Positions 38,301-49,448 of a stretch of DNA of 64,000 bases are shown in pieces. The position numbers were made by a program, and so were the translations under genes. The notes under the pieces were generated by a model, which had not been told where the DNA came from, did no database searches, and saw nothing but the letters and a program-made list of their open reading frames with translations. The first letter of the stretch is position 1; each line of letters starts with the position of its first letter. The stretch comes from Corallium rubrum (Eukaryota > Cnidaria > Anthozoa > Scleralcyonacea > Coralliidae). Location of the stretch: positions 27,001,917-27,065,916 of the forward strand of contig OZ035998.1 in the NCBI GenBank assembly GCA_964035015.1, read 5' to 3'.

Positions 38301-39318
38301 CATGCAGCATCCATTTACTTGCATTGTCGTTGAATGCACACAGAGTGGTAAAACAGTATGGGTAAAAACGCGGCTGGAAAACGCCAAAACTACGATTAAT
38401 CCTCCTCCTGAACGTGTCATTTAGTGCTATGGACAATGGCAGCCCATGTATTTAGAAATGATCAAAACAATACCAGGCATCGAATTCTATGAGGGTATAC
38501 TTCCAACATTGGCTCTGATAATTTTCTTGAAGTCTCACGTAACCTGATCGTCCTCGATGATCTTATGGCTCAATCAGGGGGAGATAAACGTATTGCTAGT
38601 CTATTTACTAAAGGTAGTCATCACAGGAATCTCTCCGTGATCTATATTGTTCAGAACATTTTCCATCAAGACAAAGAAACCAGAAACATCAGCCTCAACG
38701 CACACTATATTGTGCTCTTTAAGTCTCCGAGGGATAAGCAACAAATTTCTGTCTTGGCACGGCAGGTGAACCCAGGTCATGTCCATGAATTTATGAAGAG
38801 TTACGAGGAAGCCACAAGTCGCCCTCATGGTTATTTAATGCTTGATCTAAAGCCGACCACGGACGACGATCATCGCCTCAAGACCAATGTTCTACCTGGA
38901 GAAAATAACTCCAGCCTGCAGCAACAGCTAGGTAGTTTCATACAAAAGCAATCCTATCAATTACCTTGTACAATACAGAACAAAAATGCAAGATATTGTA
39001 CAAGCGCCACAGTTAACATCTGAAGAAAAGAACATACTTTACTCCAATCAGCTAGGACGTTTTCTGACGTTTCAAAACCAACTGCAAAATCAGTCTCAAC
39101 CTCTGACTAATCCTCAAACTCAGCCTCGAAAAAATACAGCAAATTTGACACCGGAGATAAAGCAAGAAACTGACGATCTTCCGTGGGGTTTCCCTGCTAC
39201 ACCTAAAATCTATTTTGTAACACCGCCTCCTACTGTTGAACAACCGACGCTTAAACATAATTTCTTTCATAACTGGGAACGTTTGGGCGACCCGACAGAG
39301 AAAGACTTGGCAAAATGA
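38301..39318 (+). pseudogene. FtsK/HerA-type genome-packaging ATPase, decayed
   Basis: A Walker A-like VVECTQSGKTVWV is encoded near 38340 (usual G-x-x-GSGKT altered), an in-frame TAG follows at about 38424, then a frame change near 38500. After that come Walker B LIVLDDLMAQSGGDKR, the block TKGSHHRNLSVIYIVQNIFH, and SLNAHYIVLFKSPRDKQQIS with ARQVNPG. This is the A32-like packaging ATPase of Polintons. A last frame change near 38986 leads to the C-terminal part (PWGFPATPKIYFVTPPPTVE, HNFFHNWERLGDPTEKDLAK), which lies inside the right TIR and is therefore duplicated, inverted, in the left TIR. Not functional as it stands. Confidence 0.85.
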
Positions 39319-40462
39319 CTCCGGACGAAAGAGAAGAGTATGAACACCATCTAATGATGATCAAAATATTTACCCATGACAAAAGAAGATGTGTCCCAAT
39401 TATCATCAGAGGACAAGAAAGATTATCATGCTACTTTTAAAATAAAAACACCTAAATATAATCTAAGAAGCAGACCTTACTAAAACTTTTTATATGTAAC
39501 CGTAATTTGTTTTGATATGTGTAAGTTTAAACCCAAGCCTAAATAAATATTTTAAACTGATTGTTGTGAATTCTGTCTTATGCAAAATACACGCCAATGA
39601 CTTTCTCGCCCAGACTTGCCTAACTCTTAATTGCCCCTAATGAGTTTCTCTTTTGTCTCGTGCACGTGCACTGAGGATGAATATGCAAATATCACACTTA
39701 GTAACAGAAAGCGTAGCAACGCATTCAAAGTAATAAATCGCTTTGCCTTTAGTTATTATTTCGACATTTAAAATCGTTCTTTTCATGGCTTTTTGAATTG
39801 ACTCCTCAAACAAGCGATAGAACAAGAGAACGCCAGAAACCATGAGCGAAACACTGTACGTGTTGAAGACATATTCTGATATCTTCTTACGGCTTCTCGA
39901 ATTGATTCCCCATTCTATCTTCTTACGATTTCCTTAATTATTATATATTAAGGGTTAACTGAGCAGTAATTCTGTGCTTGATTTGTTTCTAATTGTCGTA
40001 ATATATTCATTATTGAACGTTGCTAAGCGTTGTTCTTTATATAAGATTTACGTTGCCATGTGCCAACACGTTTGCTGAGAATGCATAAATAATAAGTCGG
40101 TTATGACGTATTAAAAACCGGGAGGTTGAGGGGAAAAGTTAGGGTTAGAGGGTCCCAAAGGAGCCTGAGAATAAATAAATAATAAGCCGGTTATGACGTA
40201 ATAAAAACCGGGGGATTAAATAAAATTCAGGGTTAAGGGGGTTCCGGAACACTAGGGTTTGGCGTTAATGACGTACCGTGCCGCTATAAAATGAATACTA
40301 ATGAGATTAGGGTTAGGAGGTATCACAGGATGCATTAGATTAGGGTTAGGAGGTCCCACAGGAGCCTGAGAATGATTAAATAATAAGTTGAATATTTAAC
40401 GAGGCGGCATCCCTTTGTACTCTAAATGGGGGGGGGGGGGGGGGGGGAGGGGTATCACTACT
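39110..40462 (-). repeat. Right TIR of decayed Polinton-like element
   Basis: Inverted partner of 35289-36585. It contains the ATPase C-terminal coding sequence on the plus strand. It also carries a short local duplication near 40320 (TTAGATTAGGGTTAGGAGGT). Confidence 0.85.
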
Positions 40463-40598
40463 AGCTGGAACAATTTTGTCGTCATCAAAACCTGTAACAA
40501 CTTGTGAACAGACCGTAACAAGTCTGCATTTGACAAGTTGTAACAAGGTAAAACGTAAAAGATAAAACACGCGTTATTCTCGCATTGTTCGCGCACTG

Positions 40599-40687
40599 AT
40601 TCTATCAGAATTATTAGATTTCTTAAGTATAGAAATAACGAAAATATAGTGATTTCTATACTTAAGGAATCTAATTCAGATAGAATA
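40599..40687. repeat. Hairpin-forming inverted repeat
   Basis: Arms of about 38 bp: TTCTATCAGAATTATTAGAT with TTCTTAAGTATAGAAAT and its inverted partner, spacer about 13 bp. Confidence 0.75.
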
Positions 40688-40801
40688 TAAACAAGTCAAA
40701 TTTATACAACTCCAAATATCTATCAAAGCAATTTTATTTTACAGAAGACAATTCAATACATTGCAAAAATTTGGTTCACCGATGAAAGCGAGTTCACTCA
40801 C

Positions 40802-41233
40802 TTATTTGAATGTTTTAGTACGTTCGTGCAAAATAACCACAATATATTTAACTGCATGAATAAACTCAGCACTAAAGGTATAAGTAACACATAATAAGAT
40901 AAATATACCGCTTCTTTTTGAACGTTTGTACTCCTCAGCTGCAGGTTCATTCGTGGTTGGCACTCTGAAAGTTCCAGTCTGATCACACCTTTTTAGTTCC
41001 TTTTTAGACAGTTCTTTACGTTGAGTGCTGGACCAGCGGACCAGTTCAGTCCCTTTTAAAGTGTTTATGAAATGAAAAAATCGTGTCTCAACTAACATTC
41101 CCATTTTGTAGTTCAGATTACGCTGATCATCATGCGCTATTTTATACACTTTCACTTTTACTACAAGGACACAAAACGTGTCAAAGGCACTTTCAAGTTT
41201 ATATCTTAACTTAAGTGCCTGAGTTTTCGCCAA
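40802..41233 (-). CDS. Unrecognised ORF (143 aa)
   Basis: Open minus-strand frame with KMGMLVETRFFHFINTLKGT, SSTQRKELSKKELKRCDQTG and a C-terminal hydrophobic stretch. No family recognised. Its 3' end runs up to the boundary of the inverted duplication (41160), so it may be part of the older host or transposon sequence there. Low support as a gene. Confidence 0.25.
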   Translation of the reverse strand: MAKTQALKLRYKLESAFDTFCVLVVKVKVYKIAHDDQRNLNYKMGMLVETRFFHFINTLKGTELVRWSSTQRKELSKKELKRCDQTGTFRVPTTNEPAAEEYKRSKRSGIFILLCVTYTFSAEFIHAVKYIVVILHERTKTFK

Positions 41234-41608
41234 GTTTTATCCACTTCCATATCATTTTCATGTACACGAGTCCCCCAAAACTTATGAAATATGCAAACCA
41301 AAAAAAAAAACCAACAGTAAACCACAAAACATAAGATTGCACAGAGAAAAGAGGTGAAAAAGCAATTTAGTTACCTGCAGAAACTCATGTCCTCGATGAA
41401 GTGACGAAAACCCAAGTTTTCTTGGTTGGAACGATTTTTTTCGAAATCATTTTAGCTGTGAAGTCTTTTATAAAAGACATGTATTCGGCAACCAATATAT
41501 CCTAAGAAGTAGTCTGAGATCTCCAATGTCCACTAATAGTTTTATACCAAACTTTACGATGAGATCAAAGCTGTAAGTTTCAGATAAGCCATGCAAATAA
41601 CAGTCTTT

Positions 41609-41669
41609 CCAGTGCGCTGTTCGTTTTCGAGTGACCGTTTCGGTCACTCGAAAACGAATAGCGCACTGG
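41609..41669. repeat. Perfect-type hairpin present in left arm only
   Basis: CCAGTGCGCT-x-TTCGTTTTCGAGTGACC is followed by a 5-nt loop and its reverse complement. The right arm has a single CCAGTGCGCT followed by unrelated bases (about 49157). Confidence 0.85.
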
Positions 41670-41779
41670 AAGCAAGCGTTATATAAAACTTGTTTGACGA
41701 GTTCTGCCATGCAATAAGTTCCCGGGGTGGGATAGGTGGGTATAAGTGTCTAAAATGATTTGGCCTGATCAATATTGAT

Positions 41780-43060
41780 CTATTTATTGATTTATTGATT
41801 TATTGATTTATTGATTTATTGATTTATTGATTTATTGATTTATTGATTTATTGATTTATTGATTTATTGATTTATTGATTTATTGATTTATTGATTTATT
41901 GATTTATTGATTTATTGATTTATTGATTTATTGATTTATTGATTTATTGATTTATTGATTTATTGATTTATTGATTTATTGATTTATTGATTTATTGATT
42001 TATTGATTTATTGATTTATTGATTTATTGATTTATTGATTTATTGATTTATTGATTTATTGATTTATTGATTTATTGATTTATTGATTTATTGATTTATT
42101 GATTTATTGATTTATTGATTTATTGATTTATTGATTTATTGATTTATTGATTTATTGATTTATTGATTTATTGATTTATTGATTTATTGATTTATTGATT
42201 TATTGATTTATTGATTTATTGATTTATTGATTTATTGATTTATTGATTTATTGATTTATTGATTTATTGATTTATTGATTTATTGATTTATTGATTTATT
42301 GATTTATTGATTTATTGATTTATTGATTTATTGATTTATTGATTTATTGATTTATTGATTTATTGATTTATTGATTTATTGATTTATTGATTTATTGATT
42401 TATTGATTTATTGATTTATTGATTTATTGATTTATTGATTTATTGATTTATTGATTTATTGATTTATTGATTTATTGATTTATTGATTTATTGATTTATT
42501 GATTTATTGATTTATTGATTTATTGATTTATTGATTTATTGATTTATTGATTTATTGATTTATTGATTTATTGATTTATTGATTTATTGATTTATTGATT
42601 TATTGATTTATTGATTTATTGATTTATTGATTTATTGATTTATTGATTTATTGATTTATTGATTTATTGATTTATTGATTTATTGATTTATTGATTTATT
42701 GATTTATTGATTTATTGATTTATTGATTTATTGATTTATTGATTTATTGATTTATTGATTTATTGATTTATTGATTTATTGATTTATTGATTTATTGATT
42801 TATTGATTTATTGATTTATTGATTTATTGATTTATTGATTTATTGATTTATTGATTTATTGATTTATTGATTTATTGATTTATTGATTTATTGATTTATT
42901 GATTTATTGATTTATTGATTTATTGATTTATTGATTTATTGATTTATTGATTTATTGATTTATTGATTTATTGATTTATTGATTTATTGATTTATTGATT
43001 TATTGATTTATTGATTTATTGATTTATTGATTTATTGATTTATTGATTTATTGATTTATT
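41780..43060. repeat. Very long (TTTATTGA)n microsatellite
   Basis: About 1.28 kb, roughly 160 copies of an 8-bp unit with almost no variants. The corresponding place in the right arm (about 49015-49045) holds only a short (AAAT)n. It is followed by (GATA/GATC)n to 43145. Confidence 0.95.
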
Positions 43061-43144
43061 GGTTTATCGATTGATTGATTGATCGATCGACACATCGATA
43101 GATCGATCGATAGATCGATAGATCGATCGATAGATCGATAAATC

Positions 43145-45838
43145 GATAGATCAATCAATCAATCAAACAATCAATCAATTAATCAATCAATCAATCAATA
43201 ATCTTTATTTAAACACGGTATCACTTCATTAATACATGCTCTTCCAGTGAGCCGTGTACAATTTTTAAGAATAATTACAAATATAAAAAACCCCAAAAAA
43301 CCCAAAAAAAAACAAAAAAAAAAACAATTACAAATATAAAGAATACGTATAAATTATTTACAATCTTTTATAATAATACCTGATAACTATAATAACCTAA
43401 CTACGATTTAAATATTTTTTAAAAGATCTCACATTGTCTTGATTTCTTATATCTCTCGATAGACTATTCCAGAGAACCGCTCCCTGATAATGAAAGCTGT
43501 TTTTGCCAGCTTCAGAATATGGTCTTGTGACATAAACATTATACTCTGAGTTTCTCAAGTTATGAGAATGTGCAGAAGTTATGTTTTCAAACATGTTAGT
43601 TAAATAACTTGGTGCCCTGTTAATCATTATTTTATACATCTGATCATCAGAGCTAGTTGTTTCGATCTTCTCATTTCAAGATTACCCCATTTAAGCTCAT
43701 CCAGCAACTCAGTAGATTGTCTGTTATAACTTGAAAAAGTAACTACTCTGGCAGCTCTGTTTTGTAACTTTTGAAGTGTATCGGAAAATCCTCTACCACA
43801 ACTTCCCCAAACTGCACTGCAGTAATCGAAATACGGCAGTACTAGTGAATTATACATAGTAAGTAATAATTCAAATGGACAAGTTGTCTGACCCGTTTTA
43901 ATCCACCTACCCCCCCCCCCCCCCGATATTTTCTTAGAGGTTTTACAAATATGATCTTTCCAAGTTAAGGAGTCATCTATTTCAACCCCGAGATATTTAT
44001 ATCCTTTCTCTCTTTTTAAAAGTTGGTGGTTAACTTCAATTTGAAATTGATGTGTGAGGTGTTGTATTTTAAGCTGGCTTGCTATTATCATATATTTAGT
44101 TTTCACGACATTTAGACTTAGTTTGTTGGCTTGTAACCACGTATGTATTTCAGACATATCGTGATTCATTTGTTGCTCTAGTATATGCACATTCTCACTA
44201 GCTATAGTAAGACTAGTGTCATCTGCATACATTCGTACTTTGGAAAAAGAGATCACAGCTATCCGACAGGACACCGTTTGCAAATGTATTTTGCTTACGT
44301 TCTTTTAAATAGGAAGTAAACCAAACTAAACTTGATTGGCAGACACCAAATAATTTTAGTTTATGTAACAAAATTTGATGGTCCATGGTGTCAAAAGCCT
44401 TTTTTAGGTTCAAAAAAATTATTCCATTTAAAAGGCCTCTATCTATATTTGAATACCAATCGTTTACAGCATCTAACAAAGCCGTCATAGTCGAATGTTG
44501 AGGTCTAAATCCAGATTGCGATTCTGTAAGTAAGTTGTGCCCTGTCAGATAACTGTACAATTGATCAAAAATAACTCTTTCAATCAGTTTGGTAACAACT
44601 GGTAAAACAGATATTGGTCTATAGTTATTCGGATTTGCTTTATCTTCATCTTTATATATTGGTGTCACCTTGGCAATCTTCCAATCATCAGGAAAAATTC
44701 CAGTTCTGATTGAAAGATTGATAATAAAAGTCAAAGATGGCACAATTATGGGAGCCGCATCTTTCAACAATCGAGCAGAGATTCCATCAAGACCACATGC
44801 TTTGTTTAGTGGTAGGGCATTTATTAGTTCGTTTATTTTATCGTTTGATACCTGAGATATATTGAAAGAGTGATCAGTAGGGTTGATGTATTCTGTGAAT
44901 TCTCTACTAGATAGTGGTATTTGAGAGGCTAATTTGGGTCCAGTATCTGTAAAGTGTGAATTCAGTGCATTACTTATCTCTCGTGGTGATATACAACTTT
45001 TATTATCATAATTAATATGATTAATAAAAGTTGATTTCGGGTTTTTACGTAGTATGTCATTAACCCCTCTCCACGCTTTCTTAATATTTTTACGATTCTC
45101 AGTGAAGTACGAGTTGTAGTATCGTATTTTGGAAGATTTAATGTTTTCATTGACTTTGCTTCTAATAACTCTATAATCTAGAAAAGCTTTCTCTGTTTTA
45201 AGTCGATTAGCCTGAAGTCAACCTTGGTGATGGCTTATTTCGAACCTTTTTACGTTTTAAAGGAGCATTAGAAACGGAGAGGAAACATTCCTTCCAGACC
45301 CCCCAGGCTGGATTTGGATCATTTTGATTTCCAATATTTTCCCATGAAATTAACGCAAGGTCTTCTCTAAATTTACTATAATCAAAATTTTTGTATTGTC
45401 TTGATAATATTATTTTAGGACCGGATTTCAAAGATGGTAATTTTCTTATGGCATATATCAGGTTATGATCACTAATGGCTATATCTGAAGTTCCATAATG
45501 AGAAAATATTGTGGAATCATTAGTCAAAAATAGATCTGTAGTGGTAGCCGTATTTTTTGTTGTACGTGTTGGTTGTTCAATGAGCTGCTTAGCTTGTATT
45601 GATAAGTATTACATATTTCAAGTAATCGGCTTGTATTATGATCGACAGGAGTGGCACTAACATCACAGTTTAAATCTCCCAAGATATTAATTTCAATATC
45701 TTGAGATTCCAGATTCTCTAAAAGGCATTCGGAAGTATCCATAACACTCACTGGTGAATTCGGGGGTCTATACCATGTTGCAACAAGAAATGGTTTTGTT
45801 TTTGTTTTTTTAACCTTAATACAAAGCCATTCAAGGTT
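43145..45838 (-). mobile_element. CR1/L2-like LINE, 5' truncated, minus strand
   Basis: Reading on the minus strand: endonuclease C-terminal half (EINILGDLNCDVS, DIAISDHNLIYAIRK), then RT (NNYRPISVLPVVTKLIERVI, QSGFRPQHSTMTALLDAVND, GIIFLNLKKAFDTMDHQILL, RMYADDTSLTIASE), then the post-RT region (YFDYCSAVWGSCGRGFSDTL, RAPSYLTNMFENI, LWNSLSRDIRN). The 3' end has a (TGAT)n tail at 43145-43200, as in the L2/CR1 group. A deletion of about 90 bp removes the IPQGSILGPLLF motif, and several stops break the ORF. The 5' end is cut at 45838. Confidence 0.88.
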
Positions 45839-45899
45839 TATATCGATCTATCGCTCTATCGATCTATTAATATTATTACTATTATTACTATTAATATAA
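45839..45899. repeat. Centre of the inverted duplication, simple-sequence spacer
   Basis: ATCGATCTATCGCTCTATCG followed by (ATT)-rich sequence. It separates the two LINE copies; no function seen. Confidence 0.6.
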
Positions 45900-48630
45900 C
45901 TAGTCTCCCAAAATATATTGACCAACTTCGGGCATATATGATCACTAAACCCGTTGATATCTTAGCTGTTAACGAAACACGATTGGATGATACTATCCAT
46001 GATAACGAAATGTGTATAAACGGCTATGTATTAGAAAGAAACGATCGAAATAGAAATGGAGGAGGCGTAGCACTAGGCTATACATCAGAAATACTATTAA
46101 TTATGATTGTGATAATACTTTAAACTTAAGAGAGTTAAACCTTGAATGGCTTTGTATTAAGGTTAAAAAAACAAAAACCAAACCAATTCTTGTTGCAGCA
46201 TAGTATAGACCCCCGAATTCACCATGTGAGTGTTATGGATACTTTCGAATGCCTTTTATAGAGAATCTGGAATCTCAAGATATTGAAATTAATATCTTGG
46301 GAGATTTAAACTGTGATGTTAGTACCACCCTTGTGGATCATAATACAAGCCGATTTCTTGAAATATGTAATACTTATCAATACAAGCAGCTCATTGAACA
46401 ACCAACACGTACAACAAAAAATACGGCTACCACTACAGATCTATTTTTGACTAATGATTCCACAATATTTTCTCATCATGGAACTTCAGATATAGCCATT
46501 AGTGATCATAACCTGATATATGCCATAAGAAAATTTTGATTGTAGTAAATTTAGAGAAGACCTTGCGTTAATTTCATGGGAAAATATTGGAAATCAAAAT
46601 GATCCAAACTCAGCCTGGGCGGTCTGGAAGGAATGTTTCCTCTCCGCTTCTAATTATCATGCTCCTTTAAAACGTAAAAAGGTTCGAAATAAGCCATCAC
46701 CATGGTTGACTTCAGATTTGAAGAAATTGATGCTTGAAAGAGATAGGCTTAAAAAAATAGCTAATCGACTTAAAACAGAGAAAGCTTTTCTAGATTATAG
46801 AGTTTTTGAAACAAAGTCAATGAAAACATTAAATCTTCCAAAATACGACACTACAACTCGTACTTCAATGAGAATCGTAAAAATATTAAGAAAGCGTGGA
46901 GATGGGGTTAATGACATACTAGGTAAAAACCCGAAATCAACTTTTATTAATCATATTAATTATGATAATAAAAGTTGTATATCACCACGAGAGATAAGTA
47001 ATGCACTGAATTCACACTTTACAGATACTGGACCCAAATTAGCCTCTCAAATACCACTATCTAGTAGAGAATTCACAGAATACATCAACCCTACTGATCA
47101 CTCTTTCAATATATCTCAGGTATCAAACGATAAAATAAACGAACTAATAAATGCCCTACCACTAAACAAAGCATGTGGTCTTGATGGAATCTCTGCTCGA
47201 TTGTTGAAAGATGCGGCTCCCATAATTGTACCATCTTTGACTTTTATTATCAATCTTTCAATCAGAACTGGAATTTTTCCTGATGATTGGAAGATTGCCA
47301 AGGTGACACCAATATATAAAGATGAAGATAAAGCAAATCCGAATAACTATAGACCAATATCTGTTTTACCAGTTGTTACCAAACTGATTGAAAGAGTTAT
47401 TTTTGATCAATTGTACAGTTATCTGACAGGGCACAACTTACTTACAGAATCGCAATCTGGATTTAGACCTCAACATTCGACTATGACGGCTTTGTTAGAT
47501 GCTGTAAACGATTGGTATTCAAATATAGATAGAGGCCTTTTAAATGGAATAATTTTTTTGAACCTAAAAAAGGCTTTTGACACCATGGACCATCAAATTT
47601 TGTTACATAAACTAAAATTATATGGTGTCTGCCAATCAAGTTTAGTTTGGTTTACTTCCTATTTAAAAGAACGTAAGCAAAATGCATTTGAAAACGGTGT
47701 CCTGTCGGATAGCTGTGCTATAAATTGTGGAATTCCACAAGGTTCGATACTTGGTCCGTTACTCTTCTTAGTTTAATTTATATTAACGATTTACCATCTT
47801 GTGATCTCTTTTCCAAAGTACGAATGTATGCAGATGACACTAGTCTTACTATAGCTAGTGAGAATGTGCATATACTAGAGCAACAAATGAATCAGGATAT
47901 GCCTGAAATACATACGTGGTTACAAGCCAACAAACTAAGAACGGGTCAGACAACTTGTTCCATTTGAATTATTACTTACTATGTATAATTCACTCAAGTA
48001 CTGCCGTATTTCGATTACTGCAGTGCAGTTTGGGGAAGTTGTGGTAGAGGATTTTCCGATACACTTCAAAAGTTACAAAACAGAGCTGCCAGAGTAATTA
48101 CTTTTTCAAGTTATAACAGACAATCTACTGAGTTGCTGGATGAGCTTAAATGGGATAATCTTGAAATGAGGAGATCGAAACAACTAGCTCTGATGATCAG
48201 ATGTATAAAATAATGATTAACAGGGCACCAAGTTATTTAACTAACATGTTTGAAAACATAACTTCTGTACATTCTCATAACTTGAGAAACTCAGAGTATA
48301 ATGTTTATGTCCCAAGACCATATTCTGATGCTGGCAAAAACAGCTTTCATTATCAGGGAGGGTTCTCTGGAATAGTCTATCGAGAGATATAAGAAGTCAA
48401 GACAATGTGAGATCTTTTAAAAAATATTTAAATCGTAGTTAGGTTATTATAACTATAAGGTATTATTATAAAAGATTGTAAATAATTTATACGTACTCTA
48501 TATATTTGTAATTGGGTTTTTTTGGGGGTTTTGGGGGTTTTTTGGGGTTTTTTTATATTTGTAATTATTCTTAAAAATTGTACACGGTATCACTTCATTA
48601 ATACATGCTCTTCCAGTGAGCCGTATAGAG
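45900..48630 (+). mobile_element. CR1/L2-like LINE, plus strand copy
   Basis: It extends about 240 bp further 5' than its partner, including the endonuclease motif VDILAVNETRLDDTI and RNGGGVALGYTSEI. RT covers 46706-47776 with the same blocks as the minus copy and IPQGSILGPLLFLV kept. A frame change follows, then MYADDTSLTIASE, then a deletion of roughly 200-290 bp (LQANK joined to TGQTTC). The 3' tail is (TTGA)n. Both copies have Asn in place of the motif A catalytic Asp (FLNLKKAFD). Confidence 0.88.
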
Positions 48631-48631
48631 A

Positions 48632-48945
<314 letters not shown>

Positions 48946-49251
48946 ATGGATCTATCGATCAATCGATCTATCGATCTATCGATCGATCAATCAATCAATC
49001 GATAAATCAATCGATAAATAAATAAATAAATAAATAAATAAATAGATCAATATTGATCAGGCCAAATCATTTTAGACACTTATACCCACCTATCCCACCT
49101 CGGGAATTTATTGCATGGCAGAACTCGTCAAACAAGTTTTATATAACGCTTGCTTCCAGTGCGCTAGTAGACTGTTATTTGCATGGCTTATCTGAAACTT
49201 ACAGCTTTGATCTCATCGTAAAGTTTGGTATAAAACTATTAGTGGACATTG

Positions 49252-49322
49252 TAGGCTCGATTTCCAGCCTTAATATTCGGGCCGCGGGATACCCGCCCCC
49301 GAAAGCACGGCTGGACGCGTGA
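49252..49322 (+). repeat. Left TIR of AcademH-like element
   Basis: TAGGCTCGATTTCCAGCC, then CGGGCCGCGGGATACCCGCC (itself nearly palindromic), ending GGCTGGACGCGTG. Confidence 0.92.
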
Positions 49323-49448
49323 GCGGCTTGCCATGTCTGTGACGTATGCATAATTTACGCGCTGAAATTGGATGCCAAATTATAGAGTTGTCAATTTCGA
49401 TCGCGCGAGAAATTGGAATATAAAAGACTTCTTTTTAGAGATCTCTAA

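Larger units (their letters stand above)
35289..40462. mobile_element. Decayed Polinton-like element with ~1.3-kb TIRs
   Basis: Left tip AGTAGTGATACC, right tip GGTATCACTACT: AG...CT ends as in Polintons and the same AGTAGT as the large Polinton. TIRs run about 35289-36585 and 39110-40462 and include poly-C/poly-G next to the tips. Flanking hexamers ATCCGG and AGCTGG could be a diverged 6-bp duplication. Interior: three small minus-strand ORFs of Polinton type, an AG-rich minisatellite and a packaging ATPase pseudogene. Capsid, polymerase and integrase are absent, so this is an internally deleted copy. Confidence 0.8.
41160..45838 (+). repeat. Left arm of giant inverted duplication
   Basis: Matches, in reverse, 46140-49251 plus 56694-57065. 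Shared outer block: CTACAAGGACACAAAACGTG at 41160 and CACGTTTTGTGTCCTTGTAG at 57065. The arm contains a LINE copy (minus) and a large microsatellite, and keeps the empty target site of the AcademH-like element (TAGTGGACATTGGAGATCTC on the minus strand at about 41515-41535). Confidence 0.85.

Noticed and set aside
37629..38436. Two long Ser/Leu/Tyr/Pro-rich minus-strand ORFs (about 250 aa)
   Set aside because: They run through the GAAGATAAG minisatellite; open in more than one frame, no family features. The strand opposite carries the ATPase start.
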